NCBI GenBank assembly: GCA_022496805.1
Contig: CM040106.1
Span: 1,116,001 to 1,180,000, forward strand
Reading direction: 5' to 3'
Length of the DNA: 64,000 nt
From: Pohlia nutans
Taxonomy: Eukaryota > Streptophyta > Bryopsida > Bryales > Mniaceae
Shown piece by piece: positions 40,271-52,031 of the stretch. The notes below the pieces were generated by a model that saw only the letters and a list, made by a program, of their open reading frames with translations, had not been told where the DNA came from and did not search any database. Positions within the stretch are counted from its first letter, which is position 1. Every line of letters starts with the position of its first letter. A program made the position numbers and the translations under genes.

Positions 40271-40710
40271 GAAAAGAGATCACTCCAATAAAATCCAATT
40301 CAGGGAATTGATGAATGCAAACACAGGCCATACCAATCATACAATTGAAGTTCATATGGAAAAGGACATTCCCTCATAGAATGAATTGATGTCTGTAGAA
40401 CTCCATAAGCAGCACAACCCAATTCAAATATGACGGACAACTTAACCATCAACGACCAAATTGAAAGACTGTCAAAGAGGTATCAACCGGCATCCAATAC
40501 AGTGATACAAAGATGAGAACTAAAGGCAAAGCAGAAGGACGAAACATAACCAGTAGGCTAGAAATATTGGCTGACTGCCGATATCGGTAGTATTACTATA
40601 TATTCATAAAATAGATGAACATGCTCCTGATCAGTGAGCAAAGGCCACCAAGCTGGCCAACAAAATACATACACTACTTCACAACAACAAAATTAAAAAA
40701 CCTTGGTGCC
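40271..40710. other. Non-coding
   Basis: Nothing recognised apart from a weak GCCGATATCGG palindrome at about 40577-40587, reminiscent of the TATCGGC family. Confidence 0.3.
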
Positions 40711-41313
40711 TCAAAATTTGCAATACTGGTATGAGCAAAGCAAAACTCTTGCCTGCGCAATCCCAAAACTAGCCGTTAGTATCTCAAAATCAAACGCCAA
40801 ACGAAATTTCCGAGAGGTGCTGCCAATGTGAATTCTAAGATTGGCGGTTGCTCCCCACGGATGCGGTATGCGAAGCTCTAGCCACATCGTTCTGCGCCGT
40901 GATGTAGAGAGATGTATTCGATGATATCTCAATGACTTCGTTCCTCGCGCTTTCAGGCGATGTTTTGACCAAGAACAATCGCTGAAATCAAGGAGCACGC
41001 ACCCGCAATCCTGGTATATCACCGGCACGGCGCAAAGTAAATCTGTGGATGGACGATTCACAAGGTCTGCCACATCATTCCATGCAATGCCAGAATGAGC
41101 CTCTAGCCGTGACATCTCTAGGCTACAGCTGTAGTTCCAATACCAGTCATTGCCACTAACAAGCCCTTGCAATAGTGGATGAGGAGGAAGAGTTCTGTGG
41201 ATACAAGCTGCATTAGAATTGTAGACAAACCACAAGTACCCAGTCAATGTGCCCAGACTATGAGGATGAGGAGGAAGAGGTGGATTCGCATGGGGAGGGA
41301 GTCTAGAATCCAT
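40711..41313 (-). CDS. Hypothetical protein, 200 residues
   Basis: Open from ATG 41313 to a stop at 40711-40713 in an AT-rich region, which is longer than expected by chance here. Two adjacent segments look related: LPPHP...GYLWFVYN and LPPHP...GNDWYWNY. They vaguely recall WW-type modules, but key WW residues are not convincing. The rest is basic and W/R/S-rich. There is no signal peptide. It may be a genuine single-exon gene or a transposon ORF. Confidence 0.35.
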   Translation of the reverse strand: MDSRLPPHANPPLPPHPHSLGTLTGYLWFVYNSNAACIHRTLPPHPLLQGLVSGNDWYWNYSCSLEMSRLEAHSGIAWNDVADLVNRPSTDLLCAVPVIYQDCGCVLLDFSDCSWSKHRLKARGTKSLRYHRIHLSTSRRRTMWLELRIPHPWGATANLRIHIGSTSRKFRLAFDFEILTASFGIAQARVLLCSYQYCKF

Positions 41314-42285
41314 GGTGCAGGCTTGGCATAAGTTTTAAAGAAATGGAGGAGGGCAGGTGATGAAGAAGAAAAACAACTGAAGGGAGGTGAATGAGCAGTG
41401 AATAGTGAAGGAGAAAAAGCTCACACTTCCAATATTAAAATGTTGGAAGAGGGGAGCTCACACTTCAAATGAATTGCACTCTCATATGAGCCGCCATTCT
41501 ACACAAAGTACGTAGATTACCCTACAGTAGGCTATGTACCTAGCCCTCTCAATTGCATGCATTGACAATGAAGGTTAATAATTGTCTCTGATTATATTCA
41601 ATTCCAGATCTAATTCCTAAAATTCATCATAGACAATTCTACATATGAAATCTCAGCACTAGACTTCCATAATTGACAAAAAATAATAAAAGAAATAATC
41701 TATCTTTGATTTTGTTAAGACAGGCTAAAAGACAAGGTTAATATTGATGGATAATAATGGGCCACTATTTTATTCAATACCAAATCCAATTATGCATTTT
41801 GGAATGACATATTAAATCCTAAAGTTCATCGAATACAATTGTATGTATAATATTTAGGATATGAGGGAACTAAGATAATTGAATATCCATTGGACATGAG
41901 TTTCATTTAAACTATTAAGAGTAAATTATTCTTACATACTGTCAAATGAATTGACATTCAGACAGATTGTAAGGTCAAAATGTTCGCAACCTCTATCCAA
42001 GTTTAGAACTTCTCACTTACAGGTGATAAAAAATTAGTGCAACATAAAATATAATCGAATAATGCATTTCTTGTGATTGTTTAAATAACGTCTATTATAC
42101 TTCATTAACAAATAATCTTAATGGCTTTGATGATATTCAACCACAGAGATAATACAAGACAACATTCACATAATACAAACGTCAAAAAATTCAATTGAAA
42201 TGCAGATTAGAAAAACCTCAGTGAGTAGCAAGGCAATCGGACGACAGAGGTAGGTTACCATTTTAAGGTTGCTAGGAGCAGTGGA
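41314..42285. other. AT-rich non-coding DNA
   Basis: Nothing recognised. It includes the presumed upstream region of the ORF at 40711-41313. Confidence 0.4.
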
Positions 42286-43092
42286 ATGACAAAGAACAGA
42301 ACGAGGCAAGAGGTATCGGCCGGCGGCCGACACTTGGTAGTTTGTTCCTGTGCATCATTGTCATCGTCTCAATCCATTACGACGCATGCAGTCTCGAAGT
42401 TAGCCAGAGCCGCTGCAACGGAGGCAACTGGGATAACAGAAGTAGTTGGAGGCCCCTTCCTTGCATGCAAAGGCACCCTGTGAGAGAACATGAAAATACT
42501 AACGAGAACAACATCAGAAAGATCAGACACCTTCTACATTGTCTCCAGCCAAAGTAAACATTGTCTTGTACAAATCTTCAGCCAATTTGGTTGTAGACAA
42601 TAACATGAGAGAAAATCTACTCCAAGGCAATGCCTTACATAGCTAAGAGGAGTATCGGCCTACATCCGATATAGAGTCCACCACATAAATCCATTGAAGA
42701 GTGCACTCCACCAAGGGCGAGCACACCATGGCTGCAAGCCCCGTTGGATCGATATGTTAGGCGTATTCCAGAACGCAATAGGCGCAGGGGACGGTAAAAT
42801 CGGCCAACGAGAATTCACTTGAGTACCGTGTCGGCCGGGAGCCGATAGGTAGTCAAATAGTATAAGTAGGGATACATCCAGTACTAGCGTATCGGCCGTC
42901 GGCCAATAGGCGACACCTAGTCGTCCGCTTCATCTTCAATAGCCTGTTTCGTTATAGCACCAGCGGCCTGAAGATTTGCCAATGTAGCTGCTAAGGACGC
43001 CTCAGGAATTATCACTACTAGGAGAGCATACGAAATATGACTATGGGCATATGACTAGATATGACTATCGTATAGAATTCAGTCATCAGTAA
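42286..43092. other. Possible duplicate of the DUF7869-type gene's last exon
   Basis: On the minus strand a segment at about 42420-42490 encodes VFSHRVPLHARKGPP. This resembles LFSHRMPPHAKKGPP of the C-terminal exon at 43093-43338. The stretch also holds several palindromes of the 19-bp family. Confidence 0.4.
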
Positions 43093-44972
43093 CTACTTTG
43101 GTGACTGCATAAGGGTAGCAGGTGGTCCTTTCTTGGCATGCGGGGGCATTCTATGTGAGAACAAGACAATGCTAGCGTTCACAACTTGAGGGAGACATTG
43201 CTCTTTCTGCCAACGGCGTGTCCAACACTCCCTAGCGATAACCGACTTCCCCTCTTTCTTTGATCTCAAAGGAATCCACCATTCTACCTTAAAGTTACTG
43301 TAGCTGGGGCTTGGGGTAAGGTCAACACACTCTAGCACTCGTCCAAGCTAAGCAGGAAGGTAATGGTCATCGCTTGGTCGACAAAGAAGAATGTCTCCAA
43401 GCAGCACAGTTTCGTATGGATTGAATGTCAACCTTGGTCTCCCCTATGCCGGACCACCATATGGAAAAGGGTCAACATTGTCCTCGGGCGTAGTGTCCTC
43501 AGGATTAGATGGACTAGATCCGGAGTACGTGGTTGCACGAGCATGATCACGAGTCCAATCTGATATCGGCCAAAATCCCTCCACAAGTGCTGCAGGCGCT
43601 GTGGGCAACGGAGAATTGATCTCCGCGTAGATTCGCTCCTAGTAAGCAACACATCCGGCCATCTCCTCAGAGTATCTTCTGTTACAGGCCATACCAGCTT
43701 TCCAAAATTCAATATACTTGGAGATTCCATTCTTGATAAACCCTGCTTCTCTGTGCATTCACTAGCTCGAGCATGCTCCTTCTCGGAATTCAATTTCCTT
43801 GGATTAACCTCAATAACTCCCCACAATGGTTTAAATGGAACAAGGTGTGGATCACCACTTGGAAAACAAGGTCTACCGTGGCAATCGGCCGTCCATATCT
43901 TGACTGCAGGCCCCGGCGGGAGCTAAGATGAATCTGTTGATTGTTTCTTGTATCTCATCACTGGCCAACCTCTATCATCTCCGTCCTCCTCGAGATGCAT
44001 ATCACCCAATCCAACGATTTTGTTGACACCGTCGTGGTGGAAGTGCTGAACGTATGATTTGAAATCTGCTACCTCTTGAACAAACTTGGGAATGAAGGCC
44101 ACTGTCTTTTGCCAGTCTATGAAAGCCTTCATGAGATCTGCTACAACTTAGGTGTTCTTCCTCTTGATAAGATTGGACAAGTAACTGAAGTGTGCATCAA
44201 TGTCCTCATGAGTATGACCAAAAATCAAGAATCCAACAGTGACTTCTTTGAATATGCGTCTTGCAATTAGCAAAGAGCAGAAGGCCATTACAAATCTGTT
44301 CTTGTTGTCCTTGGCGGAGTTATTTAGTTGCAAGAAGAGCTTCTTAGGAAGAGGCACCGTCGGGCGTCCAGGGAGAGGAGAATTCGTACATATCCCAGTA
44401 GGGGGCGGAATAGAGGATAAGCACCTGGACTTGCCATGTAAGAGAGCCTGAAAGAAGCTGTTTTGTAGTGGCGTGGGAAACAACTCCCGGGATTCACAAA
44501 CTAGTGGCCTCTCTAGCGCTCGCAAGACACGACACAAAGACGAAATCGTAAAATTGGAATCGCCAGGCCACAGTGTTGTAGAATAGTGCGCATACGTACG
44601 ATCACCGTGGCCATGAGTCAACATCCCGGTACAAGAAATAGGAATCAGTCCAAGACCCGCCGTGGCCTTTGTGATTCTCTGCATTCTTGGAATGGCTGTC
44701 TTAGTCGTATCCATCTTATCATGGATAATACATAGAAACTCTGACGGATTTTGTAGGGACAAAGCACTCCAACCAGCATAAATGTTTCGGCAAGCTCGTT
44801 GATAATTAAGATGGCGCTCTCTGTCATCGTCAAATGCATGCCACTCATCACAACCTCTCGGATATTTTGCAATGCACTCAACAAGGAAGTCACACTCAGT
44901 GTAGTTCGAGAAGTTATTCCCAACAACCTTCACCTTGACATTTCTGAAATGGTTCTTTCGAGGCAAACTCAT
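43093..44972 (-). pseudogene. DUF7869-type protein gene, decayed copy 2, catalytic-like half
   Basis: On the minus strand one frame runs 44972 to about 43620 with stops at 44148-44150 and 43923-43925. It then shifts to another frame through 43093. Order: CDFLVEC, HDKMD (44709-44723), GMLTHGHG, DSNFTISS, DNKNR (44295-44309), GHTHEDIDAHFS (44193-44219 for the first nine residues), LMKAFxD and GxPVxxYK. A C-terminal module follows: GDILLCRPSDDH...RVLE...KVEWWIP...ECW, then SIVLFSHR. The same order occurs in copy 1 at 32.6-35.4 kb. The C-terminal module may be BAH-like. From memory the family is DUF7869. A transposase role is inferred from the D/DN/H(E)D pattern, not shown. Confidence 0.75.
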
Positions 44973-45420
44973 AGTTGATTGCGAGACAGGTCTCTGATTA
45001 CACTTCTCATTGACCTCATAGCCGGATGCAAGAGAGAGTGTTAGAATGAAGGCGAGAGAAGTCTATCGGCTGCCAGCCGACAAGAATTGATATCCAATCA
45101 ATTTGCAGGAGATTGCAAAATGTATCGGCTGCCGGCCGACACACCCATTGTTTAAAGGCACAAACACATACTGCAAAGATGTCGCGCATGCCCAAGGATA
45201 TTGGCCAAATGCACAGACCCAGCGAAGACTCAGCTTGGGATAGTTGTGTCGGTTGGCAGCCGACAGATGAACACGAACAACATGACAATGTGCAGGGAGA
45301 TAAGAGGGCAGAGACGTACATGGTTCACTTGCTCACGCATATGGTCCCTATTCATTGCGGAGGGGACCACCTTTAGATTATCCGCACGCTTATTTCCAAC
45401 AAGCCTGAACTCGTTAGGCA
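44973..45420 (-). other. Probable intron with three palindromes
   Basis: No coding frame links the flanking segments. It contains three copies of the 19-bp palindrome (45064, 45123, 45247), two of them with CCGACA-type ends. Exact splice sites were not fixed. Confidence 0.45.
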
Positions 45421-46614
45421 TCAGGTGAGCTTTTTCGTCAATGATTTTCTGCAGGGTAGCTCGGGCCTGAATAGTGTGGGGACGAGGACGAAGTGATCAT
45501 GAATTTCCATGAGACCCGCTGACGCATCCTCCCACACTTGCAGCCTTATTGACGTGGTATGCACATCTTGAGACTCCGTGAATAATGTACCATGCGTTCT
45601 CGCAGACGTCAACAGCTTCATGGGTAATGAATTTCCTACCCTCGGGAGCATGAACATGAAGCTGTCTTCGGACAGCATACGCTGTCTCTCTTCTGATCTC
45701 AAATGAGCAGGAGTAGAACCTGCGACGGAGTATCCTCGTAGACTCCCATGGAAACGTCTGACAGCACTTTTACTTGCAACACCTTTGAGAACTAACCTTC
45801 TGAATTCATCCTCCGAAGTCTTGAATTTCAACTTGGATATATGGGGCTGATCTCTGGATAAGATTTCTCGACGAACAGACTTGTAGGGATTTTGAGGAAT
45901 ACCTTGCAGGCCCGCACAGTCCGTAATGTCCATCTGAGCAGCCTCAGAGCTGAGCGTTACAATATCACATAGAAGTCGACCACCCTCCAGTCTAGTGCGA
46001 GATAACGGCCAACGCATTGTCGTCATTTGCAGCGATTTGTGCTTGGACACGAACATTACACCAACATCTGTATCACCAAGAACATTCTCATCTCACTCCT
46101 CATCTAGAAGACAGACTTGAATCATTGCCCTTCCAAACAAGGAGAAATACTCGTTTAGAAGCTCGCAATACTTATTTCTCCAGAGGGGAGGATCTGGATA
46201 TGGCAGACCTATATCTGGACCCACTTCCTGGCTGTCAGCTGAAAAGGAGGCGCCTGGAGTAGTTACGTCTCCTATGCTATCACTTTAAGAACCATTTCTC
46301 GGACCGACGCTGTGGTGGAGCGGGGTTGAATGAACATTGTCGAAGTTGGTAGCATTACCATGCAGTTCAGTGCCGGTACCTACTCTTGTATCCGTCTGCG
46401 AGCCACCATCATCGCTGCGCTTGGACTCCGTGAGACCGATTCCAGACTGTGCATTCCCAGTGCTACAACAGCCTTCGATCGTTGGTGATTCAGTGTTCAC
46501 TTTACTGTCGTCTGCCTTCAACTTCACTCTCTTCAATGTAGGCAGTGTTGGCTGCGAGGCGATAGGATGTTCCTTTGCAGTGGATGGATCCAGCGGCCCT
46601 TGTATCCGCTCCAC
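45421..46614 (-). pseudogene. N-terminal part of the DUF7869-type gene (copy 2)
   Basis: One minus-strand frame of about 400 codons with only two internal stops (TAA about 46285, TGA about 46089). It contains a low-complexity S/T/G-rich start, then a segment with GVMFVSKHKSL and a basic region (RRFHGSLRGYS). The last ~50 residues (ESQDVHTTSIRLQVWEDASA) look globular. I assign it to the same gene as 43093-44972 because of strand, spacing and decay style. It could be a separate gene. Confidence 0.45.
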
Positions 46615-46763
46615 ATGATTCTATATCCGAGGCAATCTCGAAGGGAAGTAAGATCTGAATTCTTGTAGTATGCCGCCAAGCCTAAGAAATCCTTCTTCAT
46701 CGTCATGAGTCGAACGATGACGAAAAAGCTATGAGGAACACGGAATCCCTCTCACGTTCCCTT

Positions 46764-47306
46764 TTAAGAACACTCTACAATGACTCCTACTCTCGCACAA
46801 TGATGGTCACATCCGTCACTGTGCAAAAGAGCTACCTCCATGTTCACCGTGAGATTAAGGAACTGGTCGATGGGCTTCTCCTCAGTAGCGTCCGGTGTCG
46901 GCTGCGAGGCGACAGGCTTGGGGGCAGTATCAATCTCATAAAAATATGGATACACATATCGCTCCTCCCACACGATATTTCTCTCAGTACATTGACTGAG
47001 ATACTTAAGGTCACCCGTTGGGTAAGGTATGATCATCTCAATATTGTCACAAACTTCTAGAACCCGGACATCAAGGAGATACGGGTCGCGAGAGACAATG
47101 CGATTGATAACTGCACGTCCGGCACAGTTGAATCCAAAGTGGGTTAACGTCACGACCACTCCCTTACCCACTTTCCCTGGCCGAGAGCTACCGTTCTTCG
47201 TAAATGCGTTGATTGGTTCAGTATCCAACGTCAAAGGTAGTGACCTCTTTCTGATTGTATCAGCTGCCGGCCGATAGGGGTGGACACTACAACTTAGCGA
47301 ACACAA
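46764..47306 (-). CDS. Unrecognised conserved-looking segment, 180 residues
   Basis: Open minus-strand frame with GKGVVVTLTHFGFNCAGRAV, RDPYLLDV and LSQCTERNIVWEERYVYPY. This resembles the N-terminal exons that precede DUF7869-type domains, though I hold that loosely. A degenerate copy of the 19-bp palindrome (about 46896-46914) lies inside the coding sequence and encodes part of PVASQPT. A similar one near 46549 encodes PIASQPT. It is probably the first exon of copy 2. Confidence 0.4.
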   Translation of the reverse strand: MCSLSCSVHPYRPAADTIRKRSLPLTLDTEPINAFTKNGSSRPGKVGKGVVVTLTHFGFNCAGRAVINRIVSRDPYLLDVRVLEVCDNIEMIIPYPTGDLKYLSQCTERNIVWEERYVYPYFYEIDTAPKPVASQPTPDATEEKPIDQFLNLTVNMEVALLHSDGCDHHCARVGVIVECS

Positions 47307-49034
47307 CGATCATCTAGCGCGGAAAAGGTGGCACTAAACCCTAGAAATTTTGAATCAGACTCCAGTCGACCCTCACGCTATATGTGGCGAACTTAGTATC
47401 GGCCGGCGGCCGACAAAGATTAGGTGACCACCGGTTTAGAGTGAGGATATTGGCTGGAGAGCTAGACGGTATCGGCTGGCGTCAACATGTATAGCGGGAA
47501 TGACAATTTCTACACCAGATGATTGCTCAGAATGCTCTGATACGTCTCAGAAAACAAAACGAGGAACCTTGCAAGCTCATTGCATATGCTATAATTAGAG
47601 TAACTTCATAATTTTACATTCTACAATCACAGTTGTAAGCTCAGTCTACGCATGAGAATCTAAATTGCCACAAAAATATATCACAGAGAGAGAGAGATCC
47701 AAATCACAGAAGTCCGCAGCTGGCGCAACAATCCTAAACTGAAATGAGGAAAATGGAAGCAGTATGGATATCCCAGGGGAATTCCAATGCGCGATTGGCG
47801 CTCAAATCAAGAAAATTTCAAATTCCTTGGAAGTTCTTGGAATGAGTTTGATCTTCGATAAAGTTCTTGGGATGGAATAGTTCGTTAATGATGATTGCTA
47901 CCTAGTGAGTATGGTGGATGAAATTGTGTAGGTGGGCGTCCGATAGGACTGATGGGATGATTGATTTGACACTTGGGTGGCCTACGATGTGACGTAGTGG
48001 GCCCGCGCCATCATTTCTTGGAGGAGCGCTGGTGGGGAGTTACTCTCCCTCCCCCTCTCATTTTTTTTTCATTTCACTCCCTCACTTTCACTCTCGCCTC
48101 TCTCCTCCCTCTCACCTCTCTCTCACCTCCCTCTGCCCTCACGCTCCCTCACCTTCCCTCCCTCCTCTCTTACCTGCTGGCGGCCGATACTCGCGCTCTG
48201 TTCGTCAGCTGATTAACTTCGTTTCTGCACCAGCCAATACACTTTAGGCAGTTGTCGACACTTTTGATACAGCCGCCAATACGTGGAGTGCAGCAGCTGA
48301 TATTGGAAGTGCAGCAGCCGACATAGGGACCATCAGCAGCCGATACATTCAGCGCAGGATCAGGTGGCCGCGGCCCCCAGGTACGCAAATCTCTTATTAT
48401 TTACTCATCTGATTGGTGTATCGGTTGGCAGCCGATAGTTGTAGCGGATGTCGGCTGCCGGCCGATACACAACATTTTGTAAATTCCTGTTTGTGGATTA
48501 GGAGTGCTTGATTGTATCGGCTGGCAGCTGATAGAGTGTTTCCTATTGGCTGCCGGCCAATACAATCGTAACCAAGCACACAACGTACTGGACCAAAACA
48601 TACTAGAGCGTGTTTTAGTCTCATCTCTTATCTTTGAGCTCTTGGGTGGTCTCATAAAGAAGTAGGATTATCTTGATGTATCGGCCGGTAGCCGATATAA
48701 GTTTGTATACCGGGATCAACTTGGGCTGCCCATAGTCGTTTGGTATCGGCCGGCAGCCGATAGTCTTTGTGTTTTTGCAAGCAGCGTGTAGTAATTATAT
48801 GTCGGCCGGCAGCCGATAGAGTATGCATCTCTATCAAGATGATGTGTCTTCTAATAGAGGCTGTGTGTCGGCCGGCAGCCGATAGAGCAAGGACTATCAA
48901 TATTGTCGGCGTGTTGTAGTTCAATTGATAATTGGTATCGGCTAGCACCCAATAGAGACTTATAATTGTTTTGACCTTGCAAATAGCCGGGTCTCCTGAC
49001 TAAGCTGCTAGGGACTCCTCTAGCCTGGACGAAT
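47307..49034. promoter_or_regulatory. Divergent intergenic region: CT-rich tract and dense palindrome array
   Basis: It lies between the minus-strand DUF7869-type gene and the plus-strand ParB-like gene. Bases about 48041-48175 are nearly pure pyrimidine (CTCCCTC words), as in some plant core promoters. At 48227-48345 five CAGCCGATA-type half-sites occur in one orientation. At 48419-48954 nine full palindromes occur in 536 bases, five of the eight steps being 56-70 bases. A regulatory role is inferred from position only. Confidence 0.5.
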
Positions 49035-49850
49035 GTGAAACTTAACGACTTTGTTCCGCGCGGAGTGTGGAAAGGAAACAAAGCAATTGAACAGTGGGGT
49101 GTTTGCTTGAAGGTGCACAAGACCAAACGAATTGAAATTGTGTGCACATACGTCCTGAACGGATACGTGATGAGTGGGCATGGTTGCGTGATTGCGGTGG
49201 AGGAGGGGCTGGAGGCGGCGAACGTAGATCTGCTGATCAGCTTGATGCCCATTGGTGTACCCGACGGTCAGCCCGACAACATTGCAGTATCCTTTCCCTG
49301 GTCGAAGTGCACAAAGAGTGCTTGCGGCAAGGCATCGAAAGAGCAGGGTATGACATTTGAGGCCGAATCCCCTGAAACTCTCGATGACTTCATGAATTTG
49401 TAGGAATTTGCTGCTCGAATCACCGCTAACAAAGAGGTTGAAGCCGAAATTGAGGCACAGCAGGCTGCGGCACAGATGAAGGAGAAAAGGCAAGAAGAAG
49501 GCCACCCCGCGGAAGAAGAGAGGTGCTCCTGGGACGGGAGAAGAGGGAGATCAGGAGCCAGTTCAAGAAACCAGTGAGGGCAGCAAGCCAAAACAGAAGG
49601 GGAAGGCAAGGCCGCTCTCGGGAAGGAGCTAAAGCTCTCACTAGATGATGCCTTATCGCGTGGAAACCGCTTGTCGACAAAGACGAAGGACGAAGAGGTC
49701 AACGCGATCTACAAGGCGTTGGAGGAGGGACTTGGGCATGCGTTTCCCTACAAGAAACGGAGGCTTCCGGGGGTGATTCCGTCGGAGAAGCTCCACATTG
49801 CGCCAGAGGAGCTGAAGTACAGGAAAATTGCCACCGTGCGCTTGGGCTAG

Positions 49851-49957
49851 GTAAATTATTAGTCTGTGTCCTTTTATATGAATTGTTTGATGGTATCGGC
49901 TCCCGGCTGACATCTTTCTATACGACTCAGCTGACCATGTTCTTCGCATGATGGTAG
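49851..49957 (+). other. Predicted intron 1 of the ParB-like gene (107 bp, phase 0)
   Basis: GTAAAT donor directly after a codon boundary and GGTAG acceptor restoring the frame (VETIYKGYG). It contains one palindrome copy at 49894. Confidence 0.55.
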
Positions 49958-50447
49958 GTAGAGACCATTTACAAGGGCTATGGAGTAATCAGGAAGAAGC
50001 CTGAGATCCATGCTCTTTCGGTGAAGCGCATGCCACAGAAAGAGGACACAGGAGCAAAGATCTAGATCTTGTCATGGACTCGATGCCCGCAGAGAATGCC
50101 CTAACAACGATGCCCAATGGATCCAAGATTGAGTGGTGGAAGCATCTGGATACCCACTGGTACATAATCAGTGGACAGCACACTGTTAACGCATGTTGTA
50201 AGCTTGCAGAGCAGTTTCCGGCTAATTCTAAAGCACGCAACGAGCTGCTCGAGATCGAAGTGATCCCGGTCTTTACTCGTGATACCAAGGTGTGCGTGAG
50301 AGTCTCTAATGCTCTAAATTTGAACATCGCGGAGAAGGTAGCGAAGGAGACATTCCGCTCTTGCGACGAGCTTGGTAGGGCCGCTTGGATCATAAATGGA
50401 CGCTTGAGCCACACCGAGGTGGTGGCAAGCCTTCTGCAGCATTTCAA

Positions 50448-50597
50448 GTTATTCATCATGCTTATTGCTTGTCAGCTGCCAGCCGATAGGTTATCATATC
50501 AGCTTTCCTATGCTTCTTCGAATGATGTATCGGCTGCCAGCCGATATATGCGCATCTTGGATATATATCCTAACACATCTCCATGTCTATTCTGCAG
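50448..50597 (+). other. Predicted intron 2 of the ParB-like gene (~150 bp)
   Basis: The acceptor TTCTGCAG at 50590-50597 is strong and opens AAKAQVMAYF in frame. The donor is uncertain (50419 or 50448). It contains two palindrome copies (50470, 50528). Confidence 0.5.
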
Positions 50598-51921
50598 GCT
50601 GCAAAGGCCCAGGTGATGGCATATTTTGTTGGGGAGAAGGTAACAAGCAAGCTTCCCCTCTTGTTTTCTAAGGATGAGACTTCGAAGTGCTCGCTAGAAG
50701 TTTTCGATGCATGGGAGGCAGGAGAGCTAATCGGAGATGACGATAAAGAGCCATAATTAATTAGTCGTGTGCCGCTGACGGACATTATAAAGACCGACGT
50801 CGTCCAAACCTTGGGTTTGCTTGACTCTGATCTCATCGACTGCAGAAAGGAAATTATTGGGAAACGGGTCTGCATAAAGAGCAACAGCAAGATCCGTGAC
50901 AGGCTCACGTTGGCTGTATGGTGCCGTGACACGAAGCTCGACCGGGTGATTAAGAACCAGCTTATGTGGAAGCTTAAGCAATACCCGCTGTCGTGCAAGG
51001 ACGCGCGCTGGACTCTCTAGCCCGACAGCAATTGGGACAATTTGGCGGAGGAAAAGAATTTCACTGATGACATGGTCAGGAATGTTTGGACTGACTTGAA
51101 GAAGTACACATACGGGCATGAGTGGTTGAAAGGACGCGCAAATCCTATGAATCCCACGACAGGCAAGTCCAAGAATGGTATTGCGCCACCAATTTTTAAT
51201 CAACTTTTGCAGGCCCACATGAAGGTCTCAGTTCCAGTCATGGCACCCACTGGTAAGAGGCAGCGGTATGACTGCCTGTTCGCGGATTCCATCAGACACG
51301 TACTTCTTGCACTGGATGCGGGTGAAGCATCCATTGTGCCCATCACCGACTGCCCCAAGTTGATTGTGCTATTTGCATACTCATCCTCAAGAGACCCTAG
51401 AACCGTCGCCAGAGCTGATACCGTGAATATTGCGAAGCGCGCGGTTTAATCCCGACGAATAAGTCTTCATTGACAACAATGAGGGCAACTTGCCTACGCG
51501 CCCGGAGCGCCCCGTGATTCCTGTCCCAGCGCTCTTCATCGGCAACTCGAGGCAGCGCAATATCCTCTCATATGTGACAGGATCGGAGACTTCTTCGTGG
51601 TTGGTGCATACTGTGTACTATCAGCCCTCAAAACGCACTGGGTTCAAAAAGTCGGATATGGACTCTCATCCGCTTGTCACATTGTTGTTGTGATATTACA
51701 AGACGATAGTGGGCAGCTTCGAAGTCTTCAAGAAATTCACTAGAATCCAGAAGCCCGTCGATTGGTTCGAGGCGTGTCCAGAGGGAGCTCATGACTGGAA
51801 TAGCGGAGATTGCGGCGTCAACCATGAGACCCTAGAGAGGCTGCTCAAGCCCTCTCTGCATTCGTCATCCCCCACTGTCATCAACATCAGGAGGGGCGGT
51901 AACGTTACTGAGATAGGCCTG

Positions 51922-52031
51922 GTACGCTACCCACTTTATCATCATTTACTGCTTCATTTTCTTACTTCTTTCATTCTCTTATATCAGCCTCCGGCCGATA
52001 CACAGCTAATCGATTTCCCCTCTATGTACAG
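51922..52031 (+). other. Predicted intron 3 of the ParB-like gene (110 bp, phase 0)
   Basis: CTG|GTACGC donor and TGTACAG acceptor join ...TEIGL to RNGRS in frame. It contains one palindrome copy at 51982. Confidence 0.65.

Noticed and set aside
48419..48954. CRISPR array (palindromic repeats with spacers)
   Set aside because: Repeats vary and are fully palindromic, spacing is uneven, copies are scattered over 15 kb and in introns, no cas genes are present, and the setting is eukaryotic.
49268..51218. Minus-strand ORFs of 130-156 codons opposite the ParB-like gene
   Set aside because: They are antisense shadows; the plus-strand reading carries the recognisable domain and splice sites.
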